The notes under the pieces are model-generated. The model was not told where the DNA came from and ran no database searches. It saw only the letters and a program-made list of their open reading frames with translations. From NCBI GenBank assembly GCA_036377595.1, contig DASUYB010000094.1:62001-126000 (forward strand): a DNA stretch of 64,000 bases. The letters run 5' to 3'. Made by a program: the position numbers and the translations under genes. This stretch comes from Longimicrobium sp. Lineage in GTDB: Bacteria > Gemmatimonadota > Gemmatimonadetes > Longimicrobiales > Longimicrobiaceae. This document shows positions 34,629 through 42,019 of this stretch, piece by piece (position 1 is the first letter of the stretch; every line of letters starts with the position of its first letter).

Positions 34629-34657
34629 TTGTGCATTTCCAGACACTTAGTTACGAT
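34629..34657 (+). promoter_or_regulatory. Candidate promoter of the second Cys-rich peptide block
   Basis: TTGTGC (34629-34634), a 17-nt spacer and TACGAT (34652-34657). The -10 overlaps GTTACG (34650-34655), as in front of the first block; the start codon follows 46 nt after the -10. This 137-nt gap to argH must also hold the argH promoter on the other strand. Confidence 0.5.
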
Positions 34658-34702
34658 CACTTCCGTCCCGCAGCCCATCCGTCCATCCCCTCAGGAGAGC
34701 CG

Positions 34703-34909
34703 ATGCAGAAGCTCAACCTCGACGGGCTGAAGGTCGACAGCTTCGCCACCACCAGCGAGGCCGCCGGCATCCGCGGCACCGTGGCGGCGCGCGAGAACAC
34801 CAATCCTCCCACGTGCCCGGACAGCTGGGGCGGCACCTGCTGGCTCACCTGCTGGGACACCTGCCCGTGCACCGATTTCGTCGACTGCTCCGAGGTGGAA
34901 GCCCCATGA
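34703..34909 (+). CDS. Cys-rich RiPP-precursor-like peptide 5
   Basis: A 68-residue peptide. The leader 'MQKLNLDGLKVDSFATT' is the compact form of the motif, two residues shorter than in block 1. The pre-core motif is 'IRGTVAARE'. The core contains 'CPDSWGGTCWLTCWDTCPC', nearly identical to peptide 6, with T-C at three consecutive positions four residues apart. AGGAG at 34693-34697 supports ATG 34703. The stop overlaps the next start (ATGA), so peptides 5 and 6 are translationally coupled. Confidence 0.8.
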   Translation: MQKLNLDGLKVDSFATTSEAAGIRGTVAARENTNPPTCPDSWGGTCWLTCWDTCPCTDFVDCSEVEAP

Positions 34910-35121
34910 AGAAGCTGAGGCTGGACCACTTGGCGGTGGAGAGCTTCGCCACGATCGCACGGGCCGGCGGCATCCGCGGCACGGTCGTCGGCCGCGTGGA
35001 CACGAGCCCCGCCGCCTGCCCGAACACGGATCCGCCGTACTGCCCCGACAGCTGGGGCGGGACCTGCTGGATCAGCTGCTGGGACACCTGCCCGTGCACC
35101 GGCGGTCCCGACTGCGCCTGA
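34906..35121 (+). CDS. Cys-rich RiPP-precursor-like peptide 6
   Basis: A 71-residue peptide overlapping the stop of peptide 5 by 4 nt. The leader is 'MKKLRLDHLAVESFATI' and the pre-core 'IRGTVVGRVD'. The core has two Cys in 'CPNTDPPYC', then 'CPDSWGGTCWISCWDTCPC', which differs from peptide 5 in only two positions of this stretch. It ends 'GGPDCA'. The near-identity with peptide 5 indicates a recent tandem duplication. Confidence 0.8.
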   Translation: MKKLRLDHLAVESFATIARAGGIRGTVVGRVDTSPAACPNTDPPYCPDSWGGTCWISCWDTCPCTGGPDCA

Positions 35122-35144
35122 CACCGCCTCCCACGGAGGAAACG

Positions 35145-35312
35145 ATGCGCAAGCTCCGCCTGGACGCGCTCGAGATCACCAGCTTCGCCACCACCACCCG
35201 GTCCATCCCCGCAAGGACCACCGGCAGCCCCGCATGTCCCATCAGCTACGGCGGCACCTGCTGGGTCACCTGCTGGGAGACCTGCTACTGCGAGACCGTG
35301 TTCGAGTGCTGA
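35145..35312 (+). CDS. Cys-rich RiPP-precursor-like peptide 7
   Basis: A 55-residue peptide. Leader 'MRKLRLDALEITSFATT'; the G-T-V pre-core motif is lost or replaced by 'IPARTTG', so the leader-to-core distance is shorter. Core 'CPISYGGTCWVTCWETCYC' keeps the G-G-T-C-W-x-T-C-W-x-T-C pattern. GGAGGA at 35135-35140 precedes the ATG. A hairpin (GGAGTGCG 35319-35326 / CGCACTCC 35338-35345) lies between this gene and peptide 8. Confidence 0.8.
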   Translation: MRKLRLDALEITSFATTTRSIPARTTGSPACPISYGGTCWVTCWETCYCETVFEC

Positions 35313-35384
35313 GCACGGGGAGTGCGCCCGATCGGGTCGCACTCCGCGCCGCTCCTCCACCACGAGCAACCAGGAGAGGCCCCG

Positions 35385-35582
35385 ATGAAGAAGCTCACCC
35401 TCGATGCGCTGGCCGTGACCAGCTTCGCGACCACGGCCGCGGGACCCGGCATGCGCGGGACCGTGAACGGCCGGGAAGCCGCAGCGGCCACGCTGAGCAA
35501 CTGTCCCGCGAGTTGGAACGGCACCTGTTACATCACCTGCGGGAACACCTGCCCGTGCACGACCGATCCTCGCTGCCCCTAA
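35385..35582 (+). CDS. Cys-rich RiPP-precursor-like peptide 8
   Basis: A 65-residue peptide. Leader 'MKKLTLDALAVTSFATT', pre-core 'MRGTVNGRE', core 'CPASWNGTCYITCGNTCPC' followed by 'TTDPRCP'. The core varies at the aromatic and Gly positions (N-G-T-C-Y, C-G-N-T-C) while keeping the T-C spacing, as expected if the spacing is what matters. A ribosome-binding site AGGAGAGG lies at 35372-35379. Frames upstream of ATG 35385 do not match the family. Confidence 0.8.
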   Translation: MKKLTLDALAVTSFATTAAGPGMRGTVNGREAAAATLSNCPASWNGTCYITCGNTCPCTTDPRCP

Positions 35583-35630
35583 TCGCACCGGCGCGATCAG
35601 TGCCTCCCCCAAACCGAAAGGAACAGACCG

Positions 35631-35777
35631 ATGCCGCTCAAGCTCGAAACGCTCGTGGTCGAGTCGTTCGCCACCGCGCCGTCCCTGCAGTCGCTGCAAG
35701 TGACCCTCGACACGGTGAGGCAGTGCATCGCCTCGCACCGCATCACCTGCGAGATCAGCTGCAACGGGACCTGCTGA
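35631..35777 (+). CDS. Cys-rich RiPP-precursor-like peptide 9, shortest and most divergent
   Basis: A 48-residue peptide. The leader 'MPLKLETLVVESFATA' keeps L-x-x-L-x-V-E-S-F; the G-T-V motif is absent. The core is reduced to 'CIASHRITCEISCNGTC', with three of the T-C/S-C pairs retained at 4-residue spacing and no Trp. A ribosome-binding site AAAGGAA is at 35617-35623. It is too short for routine gene callers and may be missed in annotations. Confidence 0.7.
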   Translation: MPLKLETLVVESFATAPSLQSLQVTLDTVRQCIASHRITCEISCNGTC

Positions 35778-35823
35778 GTCTCCCATTGCCACGCGATCCG
35801 CTGCGACCGCGTGCAGCCGGCGG

Positions 35824-35850
35824 CGCGGGCTCCCGGGGTGGGAGCCCGCG
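35824..35850. terminator. Hairpin between peptide 9 and argG
   Basis: An 11-bp perfect stem CGCGGGCTCCC (35824-35834) / GGGAGCCCGCG (35840-35850). It lies between convergent genes and probably terminates in both directions, although it lacks a T-run. Confidence 0.6.
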
Positions 35851-35862
35851 TCGCGCCGATTC

Positions 35863-37098
35863 TCAGTCCGCCGCCAGGTCGGTGACCAGCGCGGGGGTGC
35901 GCTCCTGCTCCTTCAGCGCGCCGACCCGCATCGGCAGGGCGAAGAGGCGGATGAAGCCCGCCGCATCGGCCTGGTCGTAGACGTCGTCCTCGCCGAAGGT
36001 GACGAAGCGCTCGTCGTAAAGCGAGAAGGGGCTGGTCCGCCCGGCGATGCTGGAGGTGCCGCGGTACAGCTTCAGCCGCACGTCGCCGGTCACGCGCTGC
36101 TGGGTGACGTCGACCAGCGCGTCCATCGCCTGCCGCTCCGTGGTCCACCAGCGCCCTTCGTAGACGAGATCGGCGTAGCGCGGCGCGATGGCGTCCTTCA
36201 GCGCCAGCGTGCGGCGGTCCATCACCAGCTGCTCGAGCTCGCTGTGCGCCTGGTAGAGGAGGGAGCCGCCGGGCGTCTCGTAGATCCCGCGCGACTTCAT
36301 CCCCACCATGCGGTCCTCCACCAGGTCCACGCGGCCGACGCCGTGCAGCCCGCCGATCTCGTTCAGCCGCTCCAGCAGCGCCACCGGGGACAGCGCCTCG
36401 CCGTCCACCGCGACCGGGAAGCCGTGCTCGAAGGTGATGGTGACGTACTCCGGCCGGGCCGGCGCGTCCCACGGCGCCTTGGTGAGGAGGAAGAGGTCCT
36501 CGGTCGGCTCGTAGGCCGGATCCTCCAGCGGCCCGCCCTCGTGCGACACGTGCCAGATGTTGCGGTCGCGCGAGTAGATCTTCTCCTTCGTGGCCGCGAC
36601 GGGAACGTTATGCGCCGCCGCGTAGTCGAGCGCGTCCTCGCGGGAGCGGATGTCCCACTCGCGCCAGGGGGCGATGACCTTCATCTCCGGCGCCAGCGAG
36701 GCGTAGGTGAGCTCGAAGCGCACCTGGTCGTTCCCCTTCCCCGTGCAGCCGTGCGCGAGGATGGAGGAGCCGATCAGCCTGGCGACCTCGACCTGGCGGC
36801 GGGCGATGATCGGCCGCGCCATCGAGGTGCCCAGCAGGTACTTGCGCCCGTAGATGGCCCCGGCGCGCAGCGTGGGCCACACGAACTCGGTGAGGAAGGC
36901 CTCGCGCAGGTCCTCGACGTAGCAGGCCTTCGCGCCGCTGGCGAGGGCCTTCGCCTCGAGCCCGGCCAGCTCGTCGCCCTGCCCCACGTCGGCGGCGACG
37001 CAGACGACCTCGGCGCCGTAGTTCTCCTTCAGCCAGGGGACGATGATCGAGGTGTCGAGCCCGCCCGAGTAGGCCAGGACGATGGGGTTGTTGTTCAT
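35863..37098 (-). CDS. argG: Argininosuccinate synthase
   Basis: A 411-residue ATP-dependent enzyme joining citrulline and aspartate. The PP-loop '[16 protein letters not shown]' (about residues 8-23) and '[13 protein letters not shown]' (about 117-129) are the ATP-binding and citrulline-binding signatures; '[17 protein letters not shown]' and '[14 protein letters not shown]' are also typical. Length is normal. It faces the second peptide block convergently and lies downstream of the argA-like gene on the same strand, separated from it by a hairpin repeat. Confidence 0.95.
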   Translation of the reverse strand: MNNNPIVLAYSGGLDTSIIVPWLKENYGAEVVCVAADVGQGDELAGLEAKALASGAKACYVEDLREAFLTEFVWPTLRAGAIYGRKYLLGTSMARPIIARRQVEVARLIGSSILAHGCTGKGNDQVRFELTYASLAPEMKVIAPWREWDIRSREDALDYAAAHNVPVAATKEKIYSRDRNIWHVSHEGGPLEDPAYEPTEDLFLLTKAPWDAPARPEYVTITFEHGFPVAVDGEALSPVALLERLNEIGGLHGVGRVDLVEDRMVGMKSRGIYETPGGSLLYQAHSELEQLVMDRRTLALKDAIAPRYADLVYEGRWWTTERQAMDALVDVTQQRVTGDVRLKLYRGTSSIAGRTSPFSLYDERFVTFGEDDVYDQADAAGFIRLFALPMRVGALKEQERTPALVTDLAAD

Positions 37099-37160
37099 CT
37101 TGGTCTCGCTCCCTGGTTTATCTGCTGACGTCGGATGCTTGTTCGTTCGACCGGCTCTCC

Positions 37161-37236
37161 TGGTCCTAAGTCCTTGGTCCTAAGTCCTAAGCGAGGTCGG
37201 ATCACTCAGGACTTGGGACTTAGGACTCAGGACTCC
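37161..37236. repeat. TCCTAAGTCC-type inverted short repeats upstream of argG
   Basis: The left arm (37161-37193) repeats GGTCCTAAGTCCT; the right arm (37208-37236) repeats its complement as AGGACTTGGGACTTAGGACT. The 14-nt spacer lets the arms fold as a long imperfect hairpin between the argA-like gene and argG, both on the minus strand. The design (inverted tracts of one short word) is like 4343-4625 and 21086-21242, but the word is different. Confidence 0.75.
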
Positions 37237-37241
37237 CTTCC

Positions 37242-37778
37242 CTACAGCTCCTTCACCACCGCGATCTCGTCGCACGCGTGCAGCTTGGGGCACGCGCGGC
37301 AGTCGGTCCACACCTTCTGCGGGAACATCTCCTTGGGCACCGTGCGGTAGCCCTGCTTGTGGAAGAAGACGTCCTGCAGCGTCAGCGCGAACACCGTCCC
37401 GATCCCGTGCAGCTCCGCCTGGTCCTCGACGGCGGCGACGAGCTTCGCCCCGAGGCCCAGCCCCTGCGCCGCCTCGGAGACGGCCAGCGAGCCCAGCTCG
37501 GCCAGCTGCGGCGTGTACACGCGCAGCGCGGCGCAGCCGAGGATGCGGCCGTCCTTCTCGGCGACCACGAACTCGCGGAAGTTGCGGCTCAGCTGCTCGA
37601 TGGTCTTGGGCAGCATCAGCTCGCGCTTGGCGAAGCCGTTGATCAGCGGCTCGACCTGGAGCATGTCGGCCACCCGCGCCGGGCGCACCACGACCTCGCC
37701 CGCGCGGGGCTTCTTCACCCCGATGGCATCGAGGACGGCGGCGGCGGACCCCACGTCCGCGTGAATGTCGAGCAGCAT
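37242..37778 (-). CDS. argA: N-acetylglutamate synthase, short GNAT type
   Basis: A 178-residue GNAT acetyltransferase without the kinase-like domain of classical ArgA. The acetyl-CoA loop is in 'EAAQGLGLGAKLVAAVE' (about residues 108-124), preceded by 'LGSLAVSE'. The C-terminal 'WTDCRACPKLHACDE' (three Cys) is characteristic of short N-acetylglutamate synthases. The product feeds argB. Its ATG overlaps the argD stop (ATGA), placing it in the argC-argB-argD operon. The symbol is by pathway role; short and long forms are not close homologues. Confidence 0.82.
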   Translation of the reverse strand: MLLDIHADVGSAAAVLDAIGVKKPRAGEVVVRPARVADMLQVEPLINGFAKRELMLPKTIEQLSRNFREFVVAEKDGRILGCAALRVYTPQLAELGSLAVSEAAQGLGLGAKLVAAVEDQAELHGIGTVFALTLQDVFFHKQGYRTVPKEMFPQKVWTDCRACPKLHACDEIAVVKEL

Positions 37779-38962
37779 CAGAGGACCTCGTCCAGGATCT
37801 CGATACCTTCCGCCAGCTCGGCCTCGCCGATGACCAGCGGGGGAACGATGCGCACCACGTTCGGCCCGGCCGAGCAGAGCAGCAGCCCGGCCTCCATCGC
37901 CCGCGAGACCACCTCGCCCGCGGACCCGTCGATCTCGATTCCCCAGATCAGCCCCGTCCCCCGCACCGCCTTCACCTTCCCGGACCGACGCACGACCAGC
38001 GACTGCAGCAGGTTGGCCAGGTAGTGCCCCTTCTGCCGCACCTCGTCGAGGAACGCCGGCTCGCCGATCGTCCGCACCGTGGCCAGCGCGGCGCTGGCGA
38101 CGAGCGGACCGCCGCCGAAGGTCGTGGCGTGGTCGCCCGGCTGGATCGTCTCCGCGACACGCTCCGTCAGCAGCACCGCGCCCATCGGCAGCCCGCCGGC
38201 CAGCGGCTTGGCCACCGTCATCAGGTCCGGCGTGACCCCGGCCTGCTCGTGCGCCCAGAGCGTTCCCGTGCGGCCCAGGCCCACCTGCACCTCGTCGAAG
38301 ATCAGCAGCGCGCCGGCCTCGTCGCAGAGGTAGCGCAGCGCCTTGAGGAAGGCGGGGGGGACGGGGAGCACGCCGCCCTCGGCCTGCAGCGGCTCGATGA
38401 TCACCGCCGCGGTCCGCTCGGGGCGGATCAGCCGCTCGGCTTCCTTCACGTCGCCCACCACGCCGAAGCGAACGCCCGGCATCAGCGGCTTGAAGGGCGC
38501 CTGGTAGGCGGGACGGTCGGTCGCGGCCAGCGCCCCCATGGTCCGCCCGTGGAAGCCGCCGAGGAAGGCCACGATCTCGGTCTTGTTCTCGCCGCCGGTC
38601 TCGCGCGCCCAGCGCCGGGCGAACTTGATGGCGCCCTCATTGGCCTCCGCGCCCGAGTTGCAGAAGAAGGCGCGGTCGGCGAAGGAGCGCTCCACCAGCC
38701 ACTCGGCCAGCTCGGCGGCCGGGCGGGTGTGGAAGAGGTTCGAGGTGTGGATCAGCCCCGCGTCCAGCGCCTCGCGGATGGCGTCGGCGATCACCGACGA
38801 GCCGTAGCCCAGCGCGTTCACCGCGATCCCCGCGGTGAAGTCCAGGTAGCGCGTGCCGTCCTCGGCGATCAGCCGGCACCCCTCGCCGGCGGTGAAGACC
38901 GGGCCCGAGCGCTTGTAGACCTCGAGCAGCGCGCCGGTGGCGTCCAACGTGGCAGTCGTCAT
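37778..38962 (-). CDS. argD: Acetylornithine aminotransferase
   Basis: A 394-residue class-III PLP transaminase converting N-acetylglutamate semialdehyde to N-acetylornithine. 'YLDFTAGIAVNALGY' near the N-terminus, 'FCNSGAEANEGAIKFARRW' (about 100-118), 'FLGGFHGRTMGAL', 'LLIFDEVQVGLGRTG' (about 213-227) and the PLP lysine in 'TVAKPLAGGLPMGA' (about 244) are all present. ATG 38962 begins the protein 2 nt after argB ends; the upstream in-frame region is argB in another frame. It overlaps the argA-like gene by 4 nt. Confidence 0.93.
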   Translation of the reverse strand: MTTATLDATGALLEVYKRSGPVFTAGEGCRLIAEDGTRYLDFTAGIAVNALGYGSSVIADAIREALDAGLIHTSNLFHTRPAAELAEWLVERSFADRAFFCNSGAEANEGAIKFARRWARETGGENKTEIVAFLGGFHGRTMGALAATDRPAYQAPFKPLMPGVRFGVVGDVKEAERLIRPERTAAVIIEPLQAEGGVLPVPPAFLKALRYLCDEAGALLIFDEVQVGLGRTGTLWAHEQAGVTPDLMTVAKPLAGGLPMGAVLLTERVAETIQPGDHATTFGGGPLVASAALATVRTIGEPAFLDEVRQKGHYLANLLQSLVVRRSGKVKAVRGTGLIWGIEIDGSAGEVVSRAMEAGLLLCSAGPNVVRIVPPLVIGEAELAEGIEILDEVL

Positions 38963-38964
38963 CC

Positions 38965-39729
38965 TCACCCCTCTCCTGCGCGGTGCGCGCCGATGCGCGT
39001 GCCCGCGGCGTGGTTCTTCAGCATCTCCAGCCCACCGATCCGCACCGTTCCCACCTCGGACGCGGCGCGGGCGGCGGCGCGGAGCTTGGGCGCCATCCCC
39101 CCCTGCGCGGTGCCGTCGGCGATCATCGCCTCGACCTCGTCTCCCGCGACCGCCTCCAGCGTCGCGCTCCCCGCCAGCACACCCGGGACGTTGGAGACGA
39201 AGAGCAGCTCCTCCGCGCCCAGCGCCGCGGCCACGGCGGCCGCGGCATCGTCGGCGTTGACGTTCAGCGGCTCGCCGCCGGGGCCGCGAGAGACGGGCGA
39301 GACGACGGGGGTGAGCCCCTGGCGGAGCCAGGCGCGCAGCAGCTCCACGCGCACCTGCTCCACCTCGCCGATCCGCCCCAGCGCGCCGCCGCGGGCGACC
39401 TTCGCGCGCAGCAGCCCGCCGTCCTCGCCGCTGATCCCCACCGCCTCGGCGCCCGCGGAAACGAGCGCCGACACCAGCCGCTTGTTCACCACCCCGCTGA
39501 GGACCATGGAGACGGCCTTCATCGCCTCGGGGCTGGTGACGCGCAGCCCGTCCTTCCACTCGGGCTCGGCGCCCAGGGCGCGCTGCAGGGTGGACACTTC
39601 CTTCCCCCCGCCGTGCACCACCACCACGTGGCCGCCGCGGTCCGCGATCGCGCGGGAGAGGCGCACCACCCAGCAGGGATCGTCCACCTCGTTGCCGCCC
39701 ACCTTCACCACGGTCACGCTCGGCTTCAC
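38965..39729 (-). CDS. argB: Acetylglutamate kinase
   Basis: A 254-residue amino-acid kinase phosphorylating N-acetylglutamate. 'VKVGGNEVDD' (phosphate-binding lysine, about residue 9), 'VVVVHGGGKEVS' (about 35-46), 'NVNADDAAAAVAAALGA' (about 157-173) and 'GTAQGGMAPKLRAA' (about 208-221) follow the family order. The homologous LysZ of the LysW pathway is similar, but no lysW gene is seen here and argG/argH are present, so arginine synthesis is the better reading. It overlaps argC by 4 nt. Confidence 0.9.
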   Translation of the reverse strand: MKPSVTVVKVGGNEVDDPCWVVRLSRAIADRGGHVVVVHGGGKEVSTLQRALGAEPEWKDGLRVTSPEAMKAVSMVLSGVVNKRLVSALVSAGAEAVGISGEDGGLLRAKVARGGALGRIGEVEQVRVELLRAWLRQGLTPVVSPVSRGPGGEPLNVNADDAAAAVAAALGAEELLFVSNVPGVLAGSATLEAVAGDEVEAMIADGTAQGGMAPKLRAAARAASEVGTVRIGGLEMLKNHAAGTRIGAHRAGEG

Positions 39730-40718
39730 CGCAGCCCCTCGGTTTCCTCGAAGCCGAACATCAGGTTCAGGTTCTGCACGGCCTGCCCGGCGGCGCCCTT
39801 CACCAGGTTGTCGATCGCCGCGACGACGATCAGCATCGGCTGGCTCATCCCCGCCACCGGCTGCACGCCGATGGAGACCAGGTTGGTCCCCACCACGTCG
39901 GCCAGCGCGGGGAGGCGCTCCGTCATCACCTCCACGAACGGCTCGCCCGCATAATCATCCAGCCAGGGGCGAAGCGGCTCGTCCAGCTCGCGCGTCAGGG
40001 GGACGTAGATCGTCTCCAGGATCCCCCGCTTCACCGGCAGCAGGTGCGGCGTGAACACCAGCTCGGGCGCGGGGCCGGCGCTGAGCCGCACCGCCTGGTC
40101 GCGCATCTCCGCGAGGTGGCGGTGGACGTTCCCCACGCCGTAGGCGCTGAAGTCCTCCGCCAGCTCCGCCAGCATCAGGTGCCGCTTGGGCGACCGCCCC
40201 GCGCCGCTCACCCCCGACGCCGCGTCGACGATCACCGGCCCGGCCACCAGGCCGCGGCGAAGGAGCGGCGCCAGCGCGAGGATGGCCGCGGTGGGATAGC
40301 ACCCCGGGTTGGCGACGACGTAGGCCCCGGCGATGCAGCCGCGGTGCAGCTCGGGCAGCCCGTACACCGCCTCGCGCGCCCACGCGGGCGTCGCGTCCGT
40401 CACCACGCGCAGGTCGTTGGAGAGGTCGACCACCTTCGCGCCCGCCTCCAGCCCGGCCTGCACCCACTTGCTCGCCTCGCCGTGCGGGAGGCAGCAGAGG
40501 ACCGCGTCGCAGGCGGAGAGGTCGGCGTCCGCGATGCGCGTCAGCGCCAGGTCGGGCGCGCCGCGCACCAGCCGAGACAGGTTCGCCCCCGCTTCGCTTT
40601 CCGAGCTTGCGAGGGCGATCTCCGCCTGTCCGTGCTTCGCCAGGAGCCGGATGGCTTCCCGGCCCGCGTATCCCGAAGCGCCCAGCACACCTACGCGGGC
40701 GCGAGAAAATCCATTCAT
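39726..40718 (-). CDS. argC: N-acetyl-gamma-glutamyl-phosphate reductase
   Basis: A 330-residue NADPH-dependent reductase. N-terminal 'VGVLGASGYAGREAIRLL' (about 8-25) binds NADP; the active-site Cys lies in 'VVANPGCYPTAAILAL' (about 137-152). ATG 40718 is the start: the -10 box of the promoter lies only 8 nt upstream, so the frame's upstream ATG at 40754 falls in the -35 box and is not transcribed. It heads the argC-argB-argD-argA operon, with 2-4 nt gaps or overlaps throughout. Confidence 0.93.
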   Translation of the reverse strand: MNGFSRARVGVLGASGYAGREAIRLLAKHGQAEIALASSESEAGANLSRLVRGAPDLALTRIADADLSACDAVLCCLPHGEASKWVQAGLEAGAKVVDLSNDLRVVTDATPAWAREAVYGLPELHRGCIAGAYVVANPGCYPTAAILALAPLLRRGLVAGPVIVDAASGVSGAGRSPKRHLMLAELAEDFSAYGVGNVHRHLAEMRDQAVRLSAGPAPELVFTPHLLPVKRGILETIYVPLTRELDEPLRPWLDDYAGEPFVEVMTERLPALADVVGTNLVSIGVQPVAGMSQPMLIVVAAIDNLVKGAAGQAVQNLNLMFGFEETEGLR

Positions 40719-40725
40719 TGCTACG

Positions 40726-40788
40726 AATGTATATCCAAATAACTGAATAGTCAACCGTTCGGATGAATAGATCTTCTGATTCTATTCA
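40726..40788 (-). promoter_or_regulatory. argC promoter with putative ArgR operator half-sites
   Basis: On the minus strand TTGACT (40754-40749), 17 nt, TACATT (40731-40726). TGAATAG words at 40744-40750 and 40764-40770 (20 bp apart) and an inverted CTATTCA at 40782-40788 resemble ARG-box half-sites (TGAAT/ATTCA). The first overlaps the -35 box, so ArgR-arginine binding would block transcription. The argR gene is not in the window. Confidence 0.65.
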
Positions 40789-40907
40789 GATCTCCGCGCC
40801 AGATGTTTGCGAAGGGAAGATCGGCTCCTGCAGGGAGATGCGAGGTGACAGGAGACGCTCGGCGGAAGGAGTGGGCGAATGAATTCGCTGCAACAACCAC
40901 ACGAAGT

Positions 40908-40942
40908 CCGCCTGCGTGGACTACCGGCGTCCGCGCAGGCGG
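40908..40942. repeat. Hairpin between cysK-family gene and argC promoter
   Basis: CCGCCTGCG (40908-40916) pairs with CGCAGGCGG (40934-40942); the loop also contains GTGGAC/GTCCGC words of the outer arms. No gene is seen at 40789-40986. Confidence 0.55.
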
Positions 40943-40986
40943 GATGATGGGGCTCGCGGCGGGCTTTCGCCGAGTGAGGATTGGAT

Positions 40987-41910
40987 CTACGGACGCTTGT
41001 AGACGTCGGTGCTGAGGTACTTCAGGCCGGAGTCGCACATCAGCGTCACCACCGTCTTCCCCGGCCCCAGCCGCTCGGCCACGCGGATGGAGGCGATGAC
41101 GTTGGCGCCGGACGAGGTGCCGGCGAACAGCGCCTCCTCGCGCGCCAGCCGCCGCGTCATCTCCTTCGCCTCCTCGGTGCCGACGGGGATGATCTCGTCC
41201 ACCAGCGACGGCTCCCAGAGCGGCGGCGTGTAGCCGATCCCCACCCCCTCGATCTTGTGCGGCCCCGGCTCGCCGCCGGAGAGCACCGCCGACTCCCCGG
41301 GCTCCACGATCACGATCCGGACGCCCGGCTTGTGGCGCTTCAGCACCGTCGCCACGCCGCGCGACGAAGCGGCGGTGCCCACGCTGTGCACGAACGCGTC
41401 GATGCGGCCGCCGGTCTGCGTCCAGATCTCCTCGCCCAGCGGGAAGTAGCCGGCGATGCTGTCGTGGTTGTTGAGTTGGTCGGTCCAGAAGGTGTTCGGC
41501 TCGGCGGCCAGCCTGCGCGCCGTCTCGATCATGTCGAGGATCAGCTTCTTCGTGGTCAGCCCGCCCTCGCTCGGCACCAGCGTGAGCTCGGCGCCCAGCG
41601 CGGCCATGTGGTCGCGCTTCTCCTGGCTGAACGCGTCGGAGGTGACGATGTGGATGCAGTACCCCTTCGCCGCGCAGACCAGCGCCAGCGAGGTGCCGGT
41701 GCTGCCGCCGGTATACTCGACCACGGTGCCGCCGGGCCGCAGCCGCCCGTCGGCTTCCGCGCGCTCGATCACCGCCTGCGCCATGCGGTCCTTCATGCTG
41801 CCGGTAGGGTTCTCCCACTCCACCTTCACGTAGACCTCCGCGCAGCCGGCCGGCACGACGTTCCGCAGCCGCACCAGCGACGTGTTCCCGATCGCCGACA
41901 GGATGTCCAT
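40987..41910 (-). CDS. PLP-dependent cysteine synthase family protein
   Basis: A 307-residue type-II PLP enzyme. The PLP lysine is in 'ENPTGSMKDRMA' (about residue 39), the substrate loop is 'EYTGGSTGTSLAL' (about 64-76) and the phosphate-binding loop 'GTSSGANVIA' appears near the C-terminus. The family makes cysteine from O-acetylserine and sulfide (CysK/CysM) or cystathionine from homocysteine. 'MDILSAIGNTSLVRL' is the standard start, so ATG 41910 was chosen over the longer frame. No cysE is adjacent, so the exact substrate is open. Confidence 0.85.
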   Translation of the reverse strand: MDILSAIGNTSLVRLRNVVPAGCAEVYVKVEWENPTGSMKDRMAQAVIERAEADGRLRPGGTVVEYTGGSTGTSLALVCAAKGYCIHIVTSDAFSQEKRDHMAALGAELTLVPSEGGLTTKKLILDMIETARRLAAEPNTFWTDQLNNHDSIAGYFPLGEEIWTQTGGRIDAFVHSVGTAASSRGVATVLKRHKPGVRIVIVEPGESAVLSGGEPGPHKIEGVGIGYTPPLWEPSLVDEIIPVGTEEAKEMTRRLAREEALFAGTSSGANVIASIRVAERLGPGKTVVTLMCDSGLKYLSTDVYKRP

Positions 41911-42019
41911 CCCATTGCCTCCGCTGGGTGGTTGGATGAGACGCGCAGTGTACGGCCTCACGCGGCCGCGGATAAGCCCCCGCCCATGCGTTTGAGTGAA
42001 TCGGGTTTCAAGAGATGAA

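Noticed and set aside
38965-40718. Lysine biosynthesis through LysW (LysZ/LysY/LysJ)
   Set aside because: argB, argC and argD are homologous to those enzymes, but argA-like, argG and argH genes are here and no acidic LysW carrier gene is seen.
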